Counted from the stretch's first letter, positions 33,190-42,297 are shown. The stretch is DNA of 64,000 nt from Streptomyces sp. NBC_01296 (GCF_035984415.1 NZ_CP130720.1:4154001-4218000); one strand, 5' to 3'. Notes: a model not told the origin generated them from the sequence alone. Translations and numbers: made by a program.

Positions 33190-33971
33190 CAGACCGACAC
33201 CTCCATGGAGATCCGCTGGCAGACGGCGATGGTCTCCTCGACCCACTTCTGCGGGTTGTCGGGGTCGAAGGAGCGCATCGTCTCGATGGCCCAGTACGCG
33301 TCGAACGGCAGCAGCGCGGGGTTCAGGATCTCCATCCGCCGGGCCCGCCACTTCGGCCACAGGCTGCCGAACTGGCCCAGGCTCGCCTGGAGCGCGTCGA
33401 CGGCGTGGTTGAAGGCGTTCTTGGTCGCGATGACCGCGCTGTGCAGGTCGCCCCGGGCGATCTGGCCGGCCGCGTCCTCGGTGTAACTGTCGGCCTGCTT
33501 GAGCGAGTTCACGATCAGCACCGACCGGTGGGCCGAGGCCGCGAGCCGCTCGCGGGTGGCCGTCAGCCAGGCGCCGTCGTCGGCTGCGGCGGCGTACGGG
33601 AGCCGCTCCAGCATGGCGATCTCGTGGTAGCTGAGGGTGCGCCAGGTGCCCTGGTCGTCGGCGAACTGCTCCTGGGCGACCTTCGAGAGGACCTGCTCGA
33701 GCTGGGACGAGGTCCAGTACTCGATGTCCCAGCGGCGGCCGTCGACGAACGTGCCCTCGTACTGGAGCGTGTTCGGTTCGAGCGCGACGTGGTTGGTCTC
33801 GTCGATCGTGCTGATCCAGACGTCCTTGGTGACCACGTGGACGTCGAGGTCGCTGGTGGGGTTGCCCCAGCCTCTGATCAGGGAGCCGCTCGCGAACACC
33901 GTCTCGTACTCGTCCGGGAGCAGGTTGCGGCTCCCTAACGCAGCGATTACCCCGGAGGTGTCATACGTCAT
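33189..33971 (-). CDS. Pol-beta-superfamily nucleotidyltransferase
   Basis: 260 aa. Active-site pattern GS-x10-D-x-D in ASGSLIRGWGNPTSDLDVHV (about residues 28-47), then the third acidic residue in RWDIEYW; the C-terminal half is helical, as in KNTase-like and HEPN-fused enzymes. It would transfer a nucleoside monophosphate to a small molecule or protein. Start at ATG 33971 behind GGGAAGGG. Located in one operon with the PqqD gene, it may nucleotidylate the phosphonate (CMP or AMP activation) or the peptide, or confer self-resistance; the sequence does not decide. Confidence 0.82.
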   Translation of the reverse strand: MTYDTSGVIAALGSRNLLPDEYETVFASGSLIRGWGNPTSDLDVHVVTKDVWISTIDETNHVALEPNTLQYEGTFVDGRRWDIEYWTSSQLEQVLSKVAQEQFADDQGTWRTLSYHEIAMLERLPYAAAADDGAWLTATRERLAASAHRSVLIVNSLKQADSYTEDAAGQIARGDLHSAVIATKNAFNHAVDALQASLGQFGSLWPKWRARRMEILNPALLPFDAYWAIETMRSFDPDNPQKWVEETIAVCQRISMEVSV

Positions 33972-34531
33972 GAGGCACGGCCCTTCCCCGTCTCGGCCCG
34001 CCGCGACCGAGATCATCGGCCGGCGGCGCGCTCTGGTTCCACTTGGGTCGCCGCCACGGAGTCCGAACGGGCGGCGCGCCTCGGAAAGGTGATCTCCGAT
34101 CCCGAGGCCAATTCCGGCACACCCGAAAAATCGGCTGGCCATTTTTGGACTCTAGCAATGATCGTTAACGCCGCGGCAGTCCGAATGATGCGACGTCAGT
34201 CACATTACACAACTCTTGAACTTCCTTGCAGGCCAGCATATTGACGCCTCTTCAGATGCGTCCAGAAGCAACTCGTGGCGAGAATTGGGCTTTACATTGC
34301 AGGAGCCATGAGGTCTGTAAGGAGAGCATCAGGAATGGGTTACGGGCCCGACGACCGGCCGCAATCCACGGGCGGACGGCGATCCCGGCAGGCCCCGGCC
34401 GCAGCCCCGGCCACAGCGGCCGCGCCGCGGTGAGCCCCGCACGGGCGCGGGGCGCGCACCGACGAGTGCAGGTTCTCGCCACCGGTGGCGAGGATTCCGC
34501 GGGTGAAATCGGCGGGATACCCGGTCCTGGC
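33972..34531. other. Control region at the cluster edge, about 560 bp without a clear gene
   Basis: The stretch 34140-34330 is unusually AT-rich for this genome and should contain the promoter for the leftward nucleotidyltransferase-PqqD unit. A 32-codon frame at 34335-34433 (MGYGPDDRPQS..., behind AAGGAG) is seen but its Ala/Pro/Arg-rich sequence resembles nothing I know. TTGAAC at about 34215 could be a -35 box. I found no sure direct heptamer repeats. Confidence 0.5.
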
Positions 34532-35053
34532 CTACGTCTCGCTGCCGGACTCGGCGGCCAGGGCGGCGAGTTCGCCCCGCGTCAGCGCGAGAAAGGCCGC
34601 CGAGGCCCGGACCTCCACCCCGCGTTCCTCCGCCACCGCCCGGAGGCGGTCGAGGACCGCCCCGACGGTGGGGAGGGAGCCGAGCGGGCGCAGCAGCCAC
34701 AGCCGGCCCGGCGGCCGGTGCGGGAGGCCCAGCTCCGTGAGGACCTCCTCCGCCTCCCAGTCGAGGTCGTGCAGATCGGGCTCGGCGAGCGGGGCGGCCT
34801 GCACGTCGGTGATGTGCCCGTGGCCGTCCAGCCGGGTCTCCACCGCCCAGTGGGTGGAGCGGTCCGGGATCCAGGTCCGGGCCGCCGGGGGCCACACGTA
34901 CGGGAGGAACACCCACAGCATGTCCTCGGGCGCGGGCTCCCAGCCGAGCACCTCCAGCTCCCGGACCTCGGGCAGCCGGTCCGGCTCCTGCTCGCTGCGG
35001 CCGGTGCGGCGCAGTGCGAGCGGGTGCGGTGTTCCGTCCTCGTCCCACGACAT
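34532..35053 (-). CDS. Conserved hypothetical protein
   Basis: 173 aa, soluble, acidic, rich in Leu, Glu and Trp/Pro (YVWPPAARTWIPDRSTHWAVE). No signal peptide, membrane helix or known motif. Good Streptomyces codon use throughout. It follows the HD-domain gene by 9 bp and is probably cotranscribed with it. No function can be named. Confidence 0.7.
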   Translation of the reverse strand: MSWDEDGTPHPLALRRTGRSEQEPDRLPEVRELEVLGWEPAPEDMLWVFLPYVWPPAARTWIPDRSTHWAVETRLDGHGHITDVQAAPLAEPDLHDLDWEAEEVLTELGLPHRPPGRLWLLRPLGSLPTVGAVLDRLRAVAEERGVEVRASAAFLALTRGELAALAAESGSET

Positions 35054-35062
35054 GCGCGCAGG

Positions 35063-35653
35063 CTACCGCTGGTCGAGCGGGTTCGCCCCGATCCGCTGCG
35101 CCGCGCCGCCCGCAACATAGGCCGCGGCCGCACAGTCCGGCTTGCGGACGGCCTGGTCCTCGACCAGGGCGAGGAAGGACGCGCCGAAACCCAGTCGGGG
35201 GTACGCCTCCAGCAGCTCCGCGGTGAACGCCGTCTCGAACTCGGCGACGCGCAGCCCCGAGACGTCGGCGCTGGTGCCGACCTGGAGGAGGTGGCTCTCG
35301 ACGTCCTCGGCCGCGGTGACGTCGTCCCGCATGTGCAGGACGATCACCTCCTGCGCGCGGGCGCGCCGGTCCGCCGGCCAGCCCAGGCCCGCCGTCAGGA
35401 CGCGGGCGACATGGCCGCCCGCCTCCTCGAAGGGCAGCGTGTGGCTGTCGAACGGCGCGGTCAGCCCCAGATCGTGGACCAGCGCGCTGACGTAGAAGAG
35501 CTCCTCGTCGTACGAGAGCCCGTGCCGGGCCGCGTACTGCGCGCCGAAGGCGTAGGAGCGGACCGAGTGGTTCAGCAGGCTCGCATCCGCGTACTCGGCG
35601 GCGATCTCCAGAGCCGCCCGGCCCGATGCGGTGTCACATGTCCATGTCGTCAT
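35063..35653 (-). CDS. HD-domain phosphohydrolase-like protein
   Basis: 196 aa. HD signature: NHSVRSYAFG, then VSALVHDLGLTAPF (metal-binding His-Asp), HTLPFEEAGG and VIVLHMRDDVTA. The arrangement is that of small HD hydrolases related to cyanamide hydratase and nucleotidases. It ends just before the hypothetical gene at 35053 and starts 11 bp after the cytosine-deaminase-like gene, so the three may form an operon, with a possible link to nucleobase or nucleotide breakdown. Confidence 0.85.
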   Translation of the reverse strand: MTTWTCDTASGRAALEIAAEYADASLLNHSVRSYAFGAQYAARHGLSYDEELFYVSALVHDLGLTAPFDSHTLPFEEAGGHVARVLTAGLGWPADRRARAQEVIVLHMRDDVTAAEDVESHLLQVGTSADVSGLRVAEFETAFTAELLEAYPRLGFGASFLALVEDQAVRKPDCAAAAYVAGGAAQRIGANPLDQR

Positions 35654-35664
35654 GGGGCGTGAGC

Positions 35665-36975
35665 CTACGTCCGGCGGAAATCCACCTCCGACGGCGGCTC
35701 CCCCGGCCAGTTCAGCCGGGTCGGCGCCGGCCGCGTCTCGGCGAGGACCGTCCCGTGCGAGACCACGTACCGCGGCCGGACCTGGCGGCGGATCGCCTCG
35801 GCGGGGGTCTCGGCCGGCAGCAGCACGAAGGAGGCGGGCGCACCCTCCACGATGCCGTACTCCGAGGCCGTCAGCCCCAGCACCCGCGCCGCGCGCTCCG
35901 TCACCATCTCGAACGCCACCGGGATCTCGTCCGCTCCCGTGAGCTGCGCCGCGTACAGCCCGACGAGGGCGGTCTGGAGCGGGTTCGCGGTGCCGAGCGC
36001 GTTCCACGGGTCCATCACGTCGTCGTGGCCGAAGGCCACGTTGACGCCGGCCGCCAGCATCTCCTTGACCTGGGTGAGGCCGCGCCGCCTGGGATAGCCG
36101 TCGAAGCGCCCTTGGAGGTTGAGGTTCGCGAAGGGGTTGGAGACCAGGTTGATCCCGGAACGGGACAGCAGCCGCTGGAGTTTGAAGCTGTACGCGCCGC
36201 CGTAGGAGCCCATCGCCGTCGTGTGCGAGGCCGTCGCCCGCTCCCGCAGCCCCGTGCGCAGCGCGAGCGCGGCCAGCACCTCCACGAACCGGGACTGCTC
36301 GTCGTCGATCTCGTCGCAGTGGGCGTCCACGCGCAGGCCGTGCTCCTCGGCCACCGCGAAGGCGATGCCCAGCGACGCCACCCCGTCCTCGCGGGTGTCC
36401 TCGAAGTGCGGGATCGCCCCGACGACGTCCGCGCCGCGGGCGACCGCCTCGCGCAGCAGCGCCTCGCCGTCCGGGAACGAGACGATGCCCTCCTGCGGGA
36501 AGGCGACGATCTGCAGGGTCAGGAACTCCCGGACCCGGTCGCGGACCTCCAGCAGCGCGTCCAGCGCGGTGAGTGCCGGGTCGGTGACGTCACAGTGCGT
36601 CCGTACGTGCAGCACGCCCTGGGCCGCCTGCCAGCGCAGCACCTGCGTGGCCCGGGCGATGACGTCCTCGCGGGTCAACGTCGCCTTGCGCTCGCTCCAG
36701 CAGGCGATGCCCTCCCACAGCGTCCCGGAGGCGTTCGGGCGCGGCTCGCCGGCGGTCAGGGCCGTGTCCAGGTGGATGTGCGGCTCGACGAAGGGCGGCG
36801 ACAGCAGCCCGCCGTGCGCCTCGATCAGCACGCCGGTGCCCGGCGGCTCCTTCTGGTCGTCGTACGGGACCACCCGCGCGATCCGGCCGTCCTCGGCGAC
36901 CTCGACGTCGTACAGGCCGGTGTCCCCGGAATTCGGGGCGGTCAGCAGCCGGGCGCCCCGGACGATCATCCGCAT
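35665..36975 (-). CDS. Cytosine-deaminase-like amidohydrolase
   Basis: 436 aa, amidohydrolase (TIM barrel) superfamily, CodA branch. Metal ligands: PHIHLDTAL, AHCDEIDD, SHTTAMGS and FGHDDVMDPWNALG, the last very characteristic of cytosine and related heterocycle deaminases. No signal peptide. Likely reaction: hydrolytic deamination of cytosine or a similar ring; substrate within the family is not certain. Start at 36975, with a second in-frame ATG at 36969 equally possible. First gene of a presumptive three-gene unit reading leftward. Confidence 0.88.
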   Translation of the reverse strand: MRMIVRGARLLTAPNSGDTGLYDVEVAEDGRIARVVPYDDQKEPPGTGVLIEAHGGLLSPPFVEPHIHLDTALTAGEPRPNASGTLWEGIACWSERKATLTREDVIARATQVLRWQAAQGVLHVRTHCDVTDPALTALDALLEVRDRVREFLTLQIVAFPQEGIVSFPDGEALLREAVARGADVVGAIPHFEDTREDGVASLGIAFAVAEEHGLRVDAHCDEIDDEQSRFVEVLAALALRTGLRERATASHTTAMGSYGGAYSFKLQRLLSRSGINLVSNPFANLNLQGRFDGYPRRRGLTQVKEMLAAGVNVAFGHDDVMDPWNALGTANPLQTALVGLYAAQLTGADEIPVAFEMVTERAARVLGLTASEYGIVEGAPASFVLLPAETPAEAIRRQVRPRYVVSHGTVLAETRPAPTRLNWPGEPPSEVDFRRT

Positions 36976-37054
36976 GCGGCCACCCTACGACCGCGGCCTG
37001 TGGTTTCCCGGGGAAACCACAGGCCACGACCGGTGAACCGGCAACGGCAGCGGC

Positions 37055-37222
37055 TCAGCCACGTTTGGCCTGGGCCTTCTGCTGCATGCCCCGCGTCTTC
37101 GCCGAGACGGACTGCACGTCTCTGACCGCGGCCTTGGCGCGCGCCTCGGCCGCCGTGTTCTTCGCCCGTTCGTGCGCGCGCTCCGCGGCCTGCGCCGTGC
37201 CGGTACGAGCCTTCCTGGCCAT
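37055..37222 (-). CDS. Small basic protein of unknown function
   Basis: 55 aa, Lys/Arg/Ala-rich and helical (MARKARTGTAQAAERAHERAKN), reminiscent of low-complexity nucleic-acid-associated proteins. The ATG at 37222 is preceded by GAGGAGTGA with 2 nt spacing; the frame is open a little further upstream, but without a site. Paired with another small basic gene upstream on the same strand. Confidence 0.6.
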   Translation of the reverse strand: MARKARTGTAQAAERAHERAKNTAAEARAKAAVRDVQSVSAKTRGMQQKAQAKRG

Positions 37223-37311
37223 GGTCACTCCTCCTCGGGACACGCCGGAGGGCCTACGCCCTCCACTGTCCCTCCGTTCGGAGGAGGCGGCATCCGGGAC
37301 AAGGGCCGGGG

Positions 37312-37476
37312 TCAGCCGCGCCCGCCCTTACGGCGCTGCTCGCGCATCCGGTCTTCCTTCATGGCCTCCGTCTGGGCCTGTCGGACGTCCTCGATCAGCT
37401 GCGCCGGCTTCTGCGGGGTCCCGGACTCCGACGACCGAAGGTTCTCCTGAGTCGACTCCTTGCGCTTCTTCGCCAT
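37312..37476 (-). CDS. Small charged protein of unknown function
   Basis: 54 aa: starts MAKKRKESTQENLRSSES and ends MREQRRKGGRG. GAGGAG lies 5 nt before the ATG (37476). Highly charged and probably disordered; the KRKE head and RRKGGRG tail could bind nucleic acid. It is divergent from the S9 peptidase gene. Confidence 0.6.
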   Translation of the reverse strand: MAKKRKESTQENLRSSESGTPQKPAQLIEDVRQAQTEAMKEDRMREQRRKGGRG

Positions 37477-37578
37477 GATCGCTCCTCACTGGAAAACGGC
37501 TGGGTGGGACCCCGCCCACGCTGCCCCCTCCCGCCCTTCACGACCATCCGGCAGCGCCAATCGGGTTACATGGGGGGT

Positions 37579-39372
37579 ATGACTGACAACACGGCCATGC
37601 CGGACTGGGAGAAGCGCTTCCGGGCGCCGCGCGTCGGGCTGCCCGACTGGGCCGAGGACGCCCCTGACCGCTCGCTCTTCGTCTCGAACGCGACCGGAAC
37701 CTACGAGCTCTACGCCTGGGACCGCGCCACCGGCACGCAGCGGCAGGCGACCGACCGCCCCAACGGGACCACCGACGGAACCCTCTCCCCCGACGGCGAG
37801 TGGATCTGGTGGTTCTCCGACACCGACGGCGACGAATTCGGCACCTGGGTGCGCCAGCCCTTCGCGGGCGGCCCCGACGAGCCTGCCACCCCCGGGCTGG
37901 AGCCCTCGTACCCCGGCGGGCTCGCCATCGGCCGCGACGGGACCGCGGTCGTCGGCCGCTCCACCGACGAGGACGGCTCGACCATCCACGTGGTGCGGCC
38001 GGACGTCGCCGAGCCGGTGGTGATCTACCGGCACCGGGAGTCGGCCGGCGTCGGCGACCTCTCCCACGACGGCACCCTGATCGCGATCGAGCACACCGAG
38101 CACGGGGACGCCATGCACTCGGCCCTGCGCGTGGTCACCCTCGACGGGGCCACCGTCGCCGAGCTCGACGACTCCCGCGGCGGCACGGTGGAGCTGGGCC
38201 TCGAGGTGCTCGGCTTCGCGCCGGTCGCCGGCGACACCCGGCTGCTGGTCGGCCACCAGCGGCGCGGCCGCTGGGAGCCGATGGTGTGGGACGTGGGCAC
38301 CGGCGCCGAGCAGGACCTGGCGATCGAGCTGCCGGGCGATGTGAGCGCCGAGTGGTACCCGGACGGCTCCGCCCTGCTGATCGCGCACAGCTTCGAGGCG
38401 CGCAGCGAGCTCTGGCGCTACGACCTGGCCGCGCAGGAGCTCGCCAAGGTGGACACGCCGCCCGGCACGGTCTCGGGCGCGACGGCCCGGCCCGACGGCA
38501 CGGTCGAGTACCAGTGGTCCTCGGCGGCCGAGCCCTCTTCCGTACGGTCCACCGCGGGCGGGATCGTCCTGGATCCCCCGGGGTTTCGGCCGCCCGGCTC
38601 GGTGCCGGTGGAGGACGTGTGGGTGGACGGCCCCGGCGGGCGGATCCACGCGCTGGCGCAGCGGCCCGAGGGCCACGGCGACGGCCCGTTCCCGACCGTC
38701 TTCGAGGTGCACGGCGGGCCCACCCACCACGACAGCGACTCCTTCGCGGCGACCCCGGCGGCCTGGCTGGACCACGGCTTCGCGGTCGTCCGGGTCAACT
38801 ACCGGGGCTCGACGGGCTACGGCCGCGAATGGACGGACGCCCTCAAGCACCGCGTCGGCCTGATCGAGCTCGAGGACATCGAGGCCGTCCGCGCGTGGGC
38901 GGTGGCCTCCGGCCTCGCCGACCCCGCGCGCCTCGTGCTCTCCGGCGGCTCCTGGGGCGGCTACCTGGCCCTGCTGGGCCTGGGCAGGCAGCCCGAGGCC
39001 TGGGCCGTGGGCCTGGCCGCCGTACCGGTCGCCGACTACGTCACGGCGTACCACGACGAGATGGAGGCGCTGAAGTCCCTGGACCGCACCCTCTTCGGCG
39101 GCACGCCGGAGGAGGTCCCTGAGCGGTTCGAGGCGTCCTCCCCGCTCACCTACGTCGACGCCGTGAAGGCCCCGGTCCACATCGCGGCGGGCGTCAACGA
39201 CCCGCGCTGCCCGATCAAGCAGATCGAGAACTACGTCGACCGGCTGGCGGCGCGCGGGGCGGTGCACGAGGTGTACCGGTACGACGCCGGGCACGGCTCG
39301 CTCGTCGTGGAGGAGCGGATCAAGCAGGTCCGGATGGAGCTCGAGTTCGTGCAGAAGCACCTGCCGCAGTAG
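37579..39372 (+). CDS. S9-family serine peptidase (prolyl oligopeptidase / acylaminoacyl peptidase type)
   Basis: 597 aa. N-terminal beta-propeller (about residues 20-340) with repeated Asp/Gly-rich blades, then an alpha/beta-hydrolase domain. Catalytic Ser in SGGSWGGYLAL (about residue 456), Asp in GVNDPRCP, His in DAGHGSLV. No export signal, so cytoplasmic. ATG 37579 opens MTDNTAMPDWEKRF; the frame is open further upstream, but there is no ribosome site there. It cuts short peptides. It lies 3.6 kb outside the phosphonate cluster and is probably housekeeping, though I considered it as a releasing peptidase. Confidence 0.9.
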   Translation: MTDNTAMPDWEKRFRAPRVGLPDWAEDAPDRSLFVSNATGTYELYAWDRATGTQRQATDRPNGTTDGTLSPDGEWIWWFSDTDGDEFGTWVRQPFAGGPDEPATPGLEPSYPGGLAIGRDGTAVVGRSTDEDGSTIHVVRPDVAEPVVIYRHRESAGVGDLSHDGTLIAIEHTEHGDAMHSALRVVTLDGATVAELDDSRGGTVELGLEVLGFAPVAGDTRLLVGHQRRGRWEPMVWDVGTGAEQDLAIELPGDVSAEWYPDGSALLIAHSFEARSELWRYDLAAQELAKVDTPPGTVSGATARPDGTVEYQWSSAAEPSSVRSTAGGIVLDPPGFRPPGSVPVEDVWVDGPGGRIHALAQRPEGHGDGPFPTVFEVHGGPTHHDSDSFAATPAAWLDHGFAVVRVNYRGSTGYGREWTDALKHRVGLIELEDIEAVRAWAVASGLADPARLVLSGGSWGGYLALLGLGRQPEAWAVGLAAVPVADYVTAYHDEMEALKSLDRTLFGGTPEEVPERFEASSPLTYVDAVKAPVHIAAGVNDPRCPIKQIENYVDRLAARGAVHEVYRYDAGHGSLVVEERIKQVRMELEFVQKHLPQ

Positions 39373-39450
39373 GACGCGACGCGGCCCAGGCCGTGGCCCG
39401 GCGGCGGCCCCGGCCCCGGTGATCCGGTGCACCCCCCGTACGGTGGTGGG

Positions 39451-40275
39451 GTGCACCGGTTTCTCCTGACCCCGCGCTGGTGGGGGATCAACGTCTTCGT
39501 CGCGCTCGCCGTTCCCGTCTGCCTGTTCATGGGGACCTGGCAGCTCGGCCGTTTCGAGGACCGCGTCGACAGCCACAAGGAGGCGGCCGGCGCACGCCCC
39601 GCCGACCAGGTGGCCGCACCGCTGGACTCGCTGCTCCCGGTGGACAAGAACACCTCCGGACGCCTCGCCTCCGTCTCCGGCGAGTACGCCGACCAGCTGC
39701 TCGTCCCCGAGCGGCGGCTCGACGGGAAGTCCGGCTTCTACGTGCTGACCCTGCTGCGCACCGACACCGGCAAGGCCGTCCCGGTGGTCCGGGGCTGGCT
39801 GCCGGGCGCGGCGGACGCGGCCCGGGCTCCGGCCGCACCGACCGGGCGGGTCGAGGTGACCGGCGCGCTCCAGGCCTCGGAGAGCGCCGGCAGCAAGGGC
39901 GTGTACGCCTCGGGCGGGCTCCCGGCCGGGCAGCTCGGGGTGATCGGGGCGGCCTCGCTGGTCAACCTGGTGCCGTACGGGCTGTACGACGCCTGGCTGA
40001 CGGTGCAGACCCCGGCGGACGGGCTGATCCCGGTGCCCGCGCAGGCGCCGAGCAACACCGGGCTCGACCTGAAGGCCTTCCAGAACCTCGGCTACACCGG
40101 CGAGTGGTTCGTCTTCGCCGCCTTCGTGCTGTTCATGTGGTTCCGGCTCTACCGCCGCGAGGTGGAGACCCTGCGCGACGCCGAGGCGGGGCTGCTGCCC
40201 GGGCCTGCCGTACAGGAGGCGCCCGCAGCGGCGGCCACGGCTTCGGCTACGGCTTCGGCGCGTCCAGCGGAATGA
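39451..40275 (+). CDS. SURF1 family cytochrome oxidase assembly protein
   Basis: 274 aa. Typical actinobacterial SURF1 head (HRFLLTPRWWGINVFVALAVPVCLFMG, in part) forming the first transmembrane helix, an extracytoplasmic domain with VVRGWLPG, and a second membrane helix near the end (WFVFAAFVLFMWFRLYRR). Supports maturation of aa3-type cytochrome c oxidase. GTG 39451 is chosen because it gives the family start; another GTG 24 nt upstream is in frame. It overlaps the convergent gene 40247-41341 by 29 bp at the tail. Confidence 0.92.
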   Translation: MHRFLLTPRWWGINVFVALAVPVCLFMGTWQLGRFEDRVDSHKEAAGARPADQVAAPLDSLLPVDKNTSGRLASVSGEYADQLLVPERRLDGKSGFYVLTLLRTDTGKAVPVVRGWLPGAADAARAPAAPTGRVEVTGALQASESAGSKGVYASGGLPAGQLGVIGAASLVNLVPYGLYDAWLTVQTPADGLIPVPAQAPSNTGLDLKAFQNLGYTGEWFVFAAFVLFMWFRLYRREVETLRDAEAGLLPGPAVQEAPAAAATASATASARPAE

Positions 40276-41341
40276 CGCCCGTCCGGTAGACCGTCCCCCC
40301 GCACGCCGCGGGGATCGTCGTCTGCGTGGTCGGCGCCCCCGGCAGCGCCGTGTTCGGCGTGTGGGTCACCTCCACCCCGGTGTTGTCCGGGGCGGGACCG
40401 CGGGTGTCCGGCTCCGGGCCCGCCGCAGCGGCGCCCGCGCGCTGCCCGGTGTCCTGGGCGCCGTCCACCGGGGGCTTGGGCCCCGGGTCGGGCGATGCCG
40501 CCGGGCAGGACTGCGCCGAGGGCACCCACGCGAAGCGGACCTCGTACGCCGTGTGCGGCTGGAGCAGCAGCAGCGGCGTCTCCGCCGACGGGTCGGGCAG
40601 CCCGGCCGCCGGATCCCCCGCCGTATGGCCGACCACGGTGACCCCCGAGCCCTGGCCGGGCGCCGAGGCCGTCACCGAGGCCGCGGTCACGGTGTCCGGG
40701 CCGATGACCGTGCAGCCGCGCCCCGAGACGTTGGTGACCTTGAAACTGCCGTACACCTTGCCGTCGGCCTGCGGGGCCTTGGCCGTGCCCTGCACGCCCA
40801 GCTGCTCCGCGCTGCACCCGGGCAGTCCGGACGCCGCCGCCGGGGGCATCGGGCCGGTGCCGGCCGAGGCGCCCGCAGAGGCTCCCTCGGTGGCCGGGCC
40901 GGCCGCAGCGCCGCCGGTCGGGGATCCGCCGTGCTCCGGTTGCGGGTGCACTCCGGCGCCGCCCGTCTCCACGCCCCGGCCGGCGGCCTCGGCGGACTTG
41001 GACGGGGAGCCCGAACCGTTCTGGTGCGGGTCGGAGGTGCCGCCGCCCGCCGTGGCGGGCTCCTCGCCGTGCCCGGCCATGGCGGAGTGCTCGGCCGCGC
41101 CGCCCTCGCCGCCGGTGATGTGCAGGTGCAGGGCCGCCGGGACCGCCGTTCCGGCCAGCAGCACGGCCGCCGCCGCCCCGACGAGGGCCTGGCGCTTGCG
41201 GGTCCTGCGTACGGGGACGGCGTACTGCAGCCGCTCGAGCGCGCCCTCGGAGGGCCCCAGGCCCTCGACGGCTCCGCGCAGCAGGTTCCGCAGTGCCTGC
41301 TCCTCGCCCGCGCCGCCCGGCGGAGTGTGGTCGTCCATCAT
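40247..41341 (-). CDS. Membrane-anchored protein downstream of a sigma factor
   Basis: 364 aa. Short cytoplasmic head (LRNLLRGAVEGLGPSEGALERLQYAVPVRRTRKRQ, quoted in part), one transmembrane helix (ALVGAAAAVLLAGTAVPAAL), a long Ala/Gly/Pro/Ser-rich region and an extracytoplasmic domain with two conserved Cys (GCSAEQLGV and GRGCTVIG). This is the plan of proteins cotranscribed with SigE-family sigma factors, some of which act as anti-sigma factors, although no ZAS zinc motif is seen. It overlaps the sigma factor stop by 4 nt. Confidence 0.8.
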   Translation of the reverse strand: MMDDHTPPGGAGEEQALRNLLRGAVEGLGPSEGALERLQYAVPVRRTRKRQALVGAAAAVLLAGTAVPAALHLHITGGEGGAAEHSAMAGHGEEPATAGGGTSDPHQNGSGSPSKSAEAAGRGVETGGAGVHPQPEHGGSPTGGAAAGPATEGASAGASAGTGPMPPAAASGLPGCSAEQLGVQGTAKAPQADGKVYGSFKVTNVSGRGCTVIGPDTVTAASVTASAPGQGSGVTVVGHTAGDPAAGLPDPSAETPLLLLQPHTAYEVRFAWVPSAQSCPAASPDPGPKPPVDGAQDTGQRAGAAAAGPEPDTRGPAPDNTGVEVTHTPNTALPGAPTTQTTIPAACGGTVYRTGVIPLDAPKP

Positions 41342-42126
41342 GACTGCGCAGCCTCCATCGCCACCCGCAGCGCGGCAATGCCCCGCGATCCGTACGCCTT
41401 GACCGAGCCGAGCGAGACGCCGAGCGTCTCGGCGACCTGGGCCTCCGTCATGTCCGCGAAGTACCGCAGCACCAGCACCTCGCGCTGACGCCGCTGGAGT
41501 CCGCGCATCGCCTTGATGAGATCGTCCCGTTCCAGCTGGTCGTACGCGCCCTCTTCGGCACTGGCCATGTCCGGCATCGGCTTCGAGAGCAGCTTGAGGC
41601 CGAGGATGCGGCGGCGCAGCGCGGAGCGCGAGAGGTTGACGACGGTCTGGCGCAGATACGCCAGTGTCTTGTCCCGATCGCGAACCCGGTTGCGGGCCGA
41701 GTGGACGCGGATGAACGCCTCCTGGACGACGTCCTCGCAGGAGGCGGTGTCGTCGAGGAGCAGCGCGGCCAGGCCGAGCAGCGAGCGGTAGTGGGCCTGG
41801 TAGGTCGCGGTGAGGTGGTCGACCGTGGTGCCGGCGACGACGGCAGGCTCTGCGGCGACCGGCTCGGCAACGACCGGCTCGGCAGCGGCGGACGCCTCCT
41901 CCCCGCGCCCCGAGGCCTCCGCGCTATCGCGCGGCGCGGGCACGCGGCCGCCCCGGATCGGTACGGCGGAGGGCGCGGCGATCGGCGGCACTGCGGACGG
42001 CACGGCCGGCGGGACGGGAACGATCACCGGGTAGCCGCCGGACGCGGGCGTGCGGGGAGGCCGGCGCGGCGCACTGGTTGCGCTGCGCGCCGGTACGACG
42101 GCGAAGTCGAGAAGTGCCTCTGCCAC
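41338..42126 (-). CDS. SigE-family ECF-like RNA polymerase sigma factor
   Basis: 262 aa. After a Pro/Ala-rich, probably disordered head of about 100 residues come region 2 (YRSLLGLAALLLDDTASCEDVVQEAFIRVH, in part) and region 4 (RRQREVLVLRYFADMTEAQVAETLGVSLGSVKAYGSRG, in part). The VKAYGSRG ending is characteristic of the SigE family of Streptomyces. It should direct a small regulon, probably with control by the membrane protein encoded next. The long N-terminal extension is unusual in length. Confidence 0.92.
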   Translation of the reverse strand: MAEALLDFAVVPARSATSAPRRPPRTPASGGYPVIVPVPPAVPSAVPPIAAPSAVPIRGGRVPAPRDSAEASGRGEEASAAAEPVVAEPVAAEPAVVAGTTVDHLTATYQAHYRSLLGLAALLLDDTASCEDVVQEAFIRVHSARNRVRDRDKTLAYLRQTVVNLSRSALRRRILGLKLLSKPMPDMASAEEGAYDQLERDDLIKAMRGLQRRQREVLVLRYFADMTEAQVAETLGVSLGSVKAYGSRGIAALRVAMEAAQS

Positions 42127-42297
42127 GCCAGTTGGACACGCGTCCCCCCACCAGGGTTGTACGCGCGAGGCAGCCTCACCAGCAAAATCCCCATTGCCCT
42201 CATGCGTACCCGCTCTTCCTGATTGCCCCGCCCGTCCCCAGGCGGCAGTCAGGCCATCACCTTGATCAAGGGATCAGCACTGATCCTACAAAGTGAA

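Noticed and set aside
34335..34433. 32-codon frame with AAGGAG at the cluster edge as a second peptide gene
   Set aside because: Ala/Pro/Arg low complexity without similarity to the 22-aa peptide; too weak to call.
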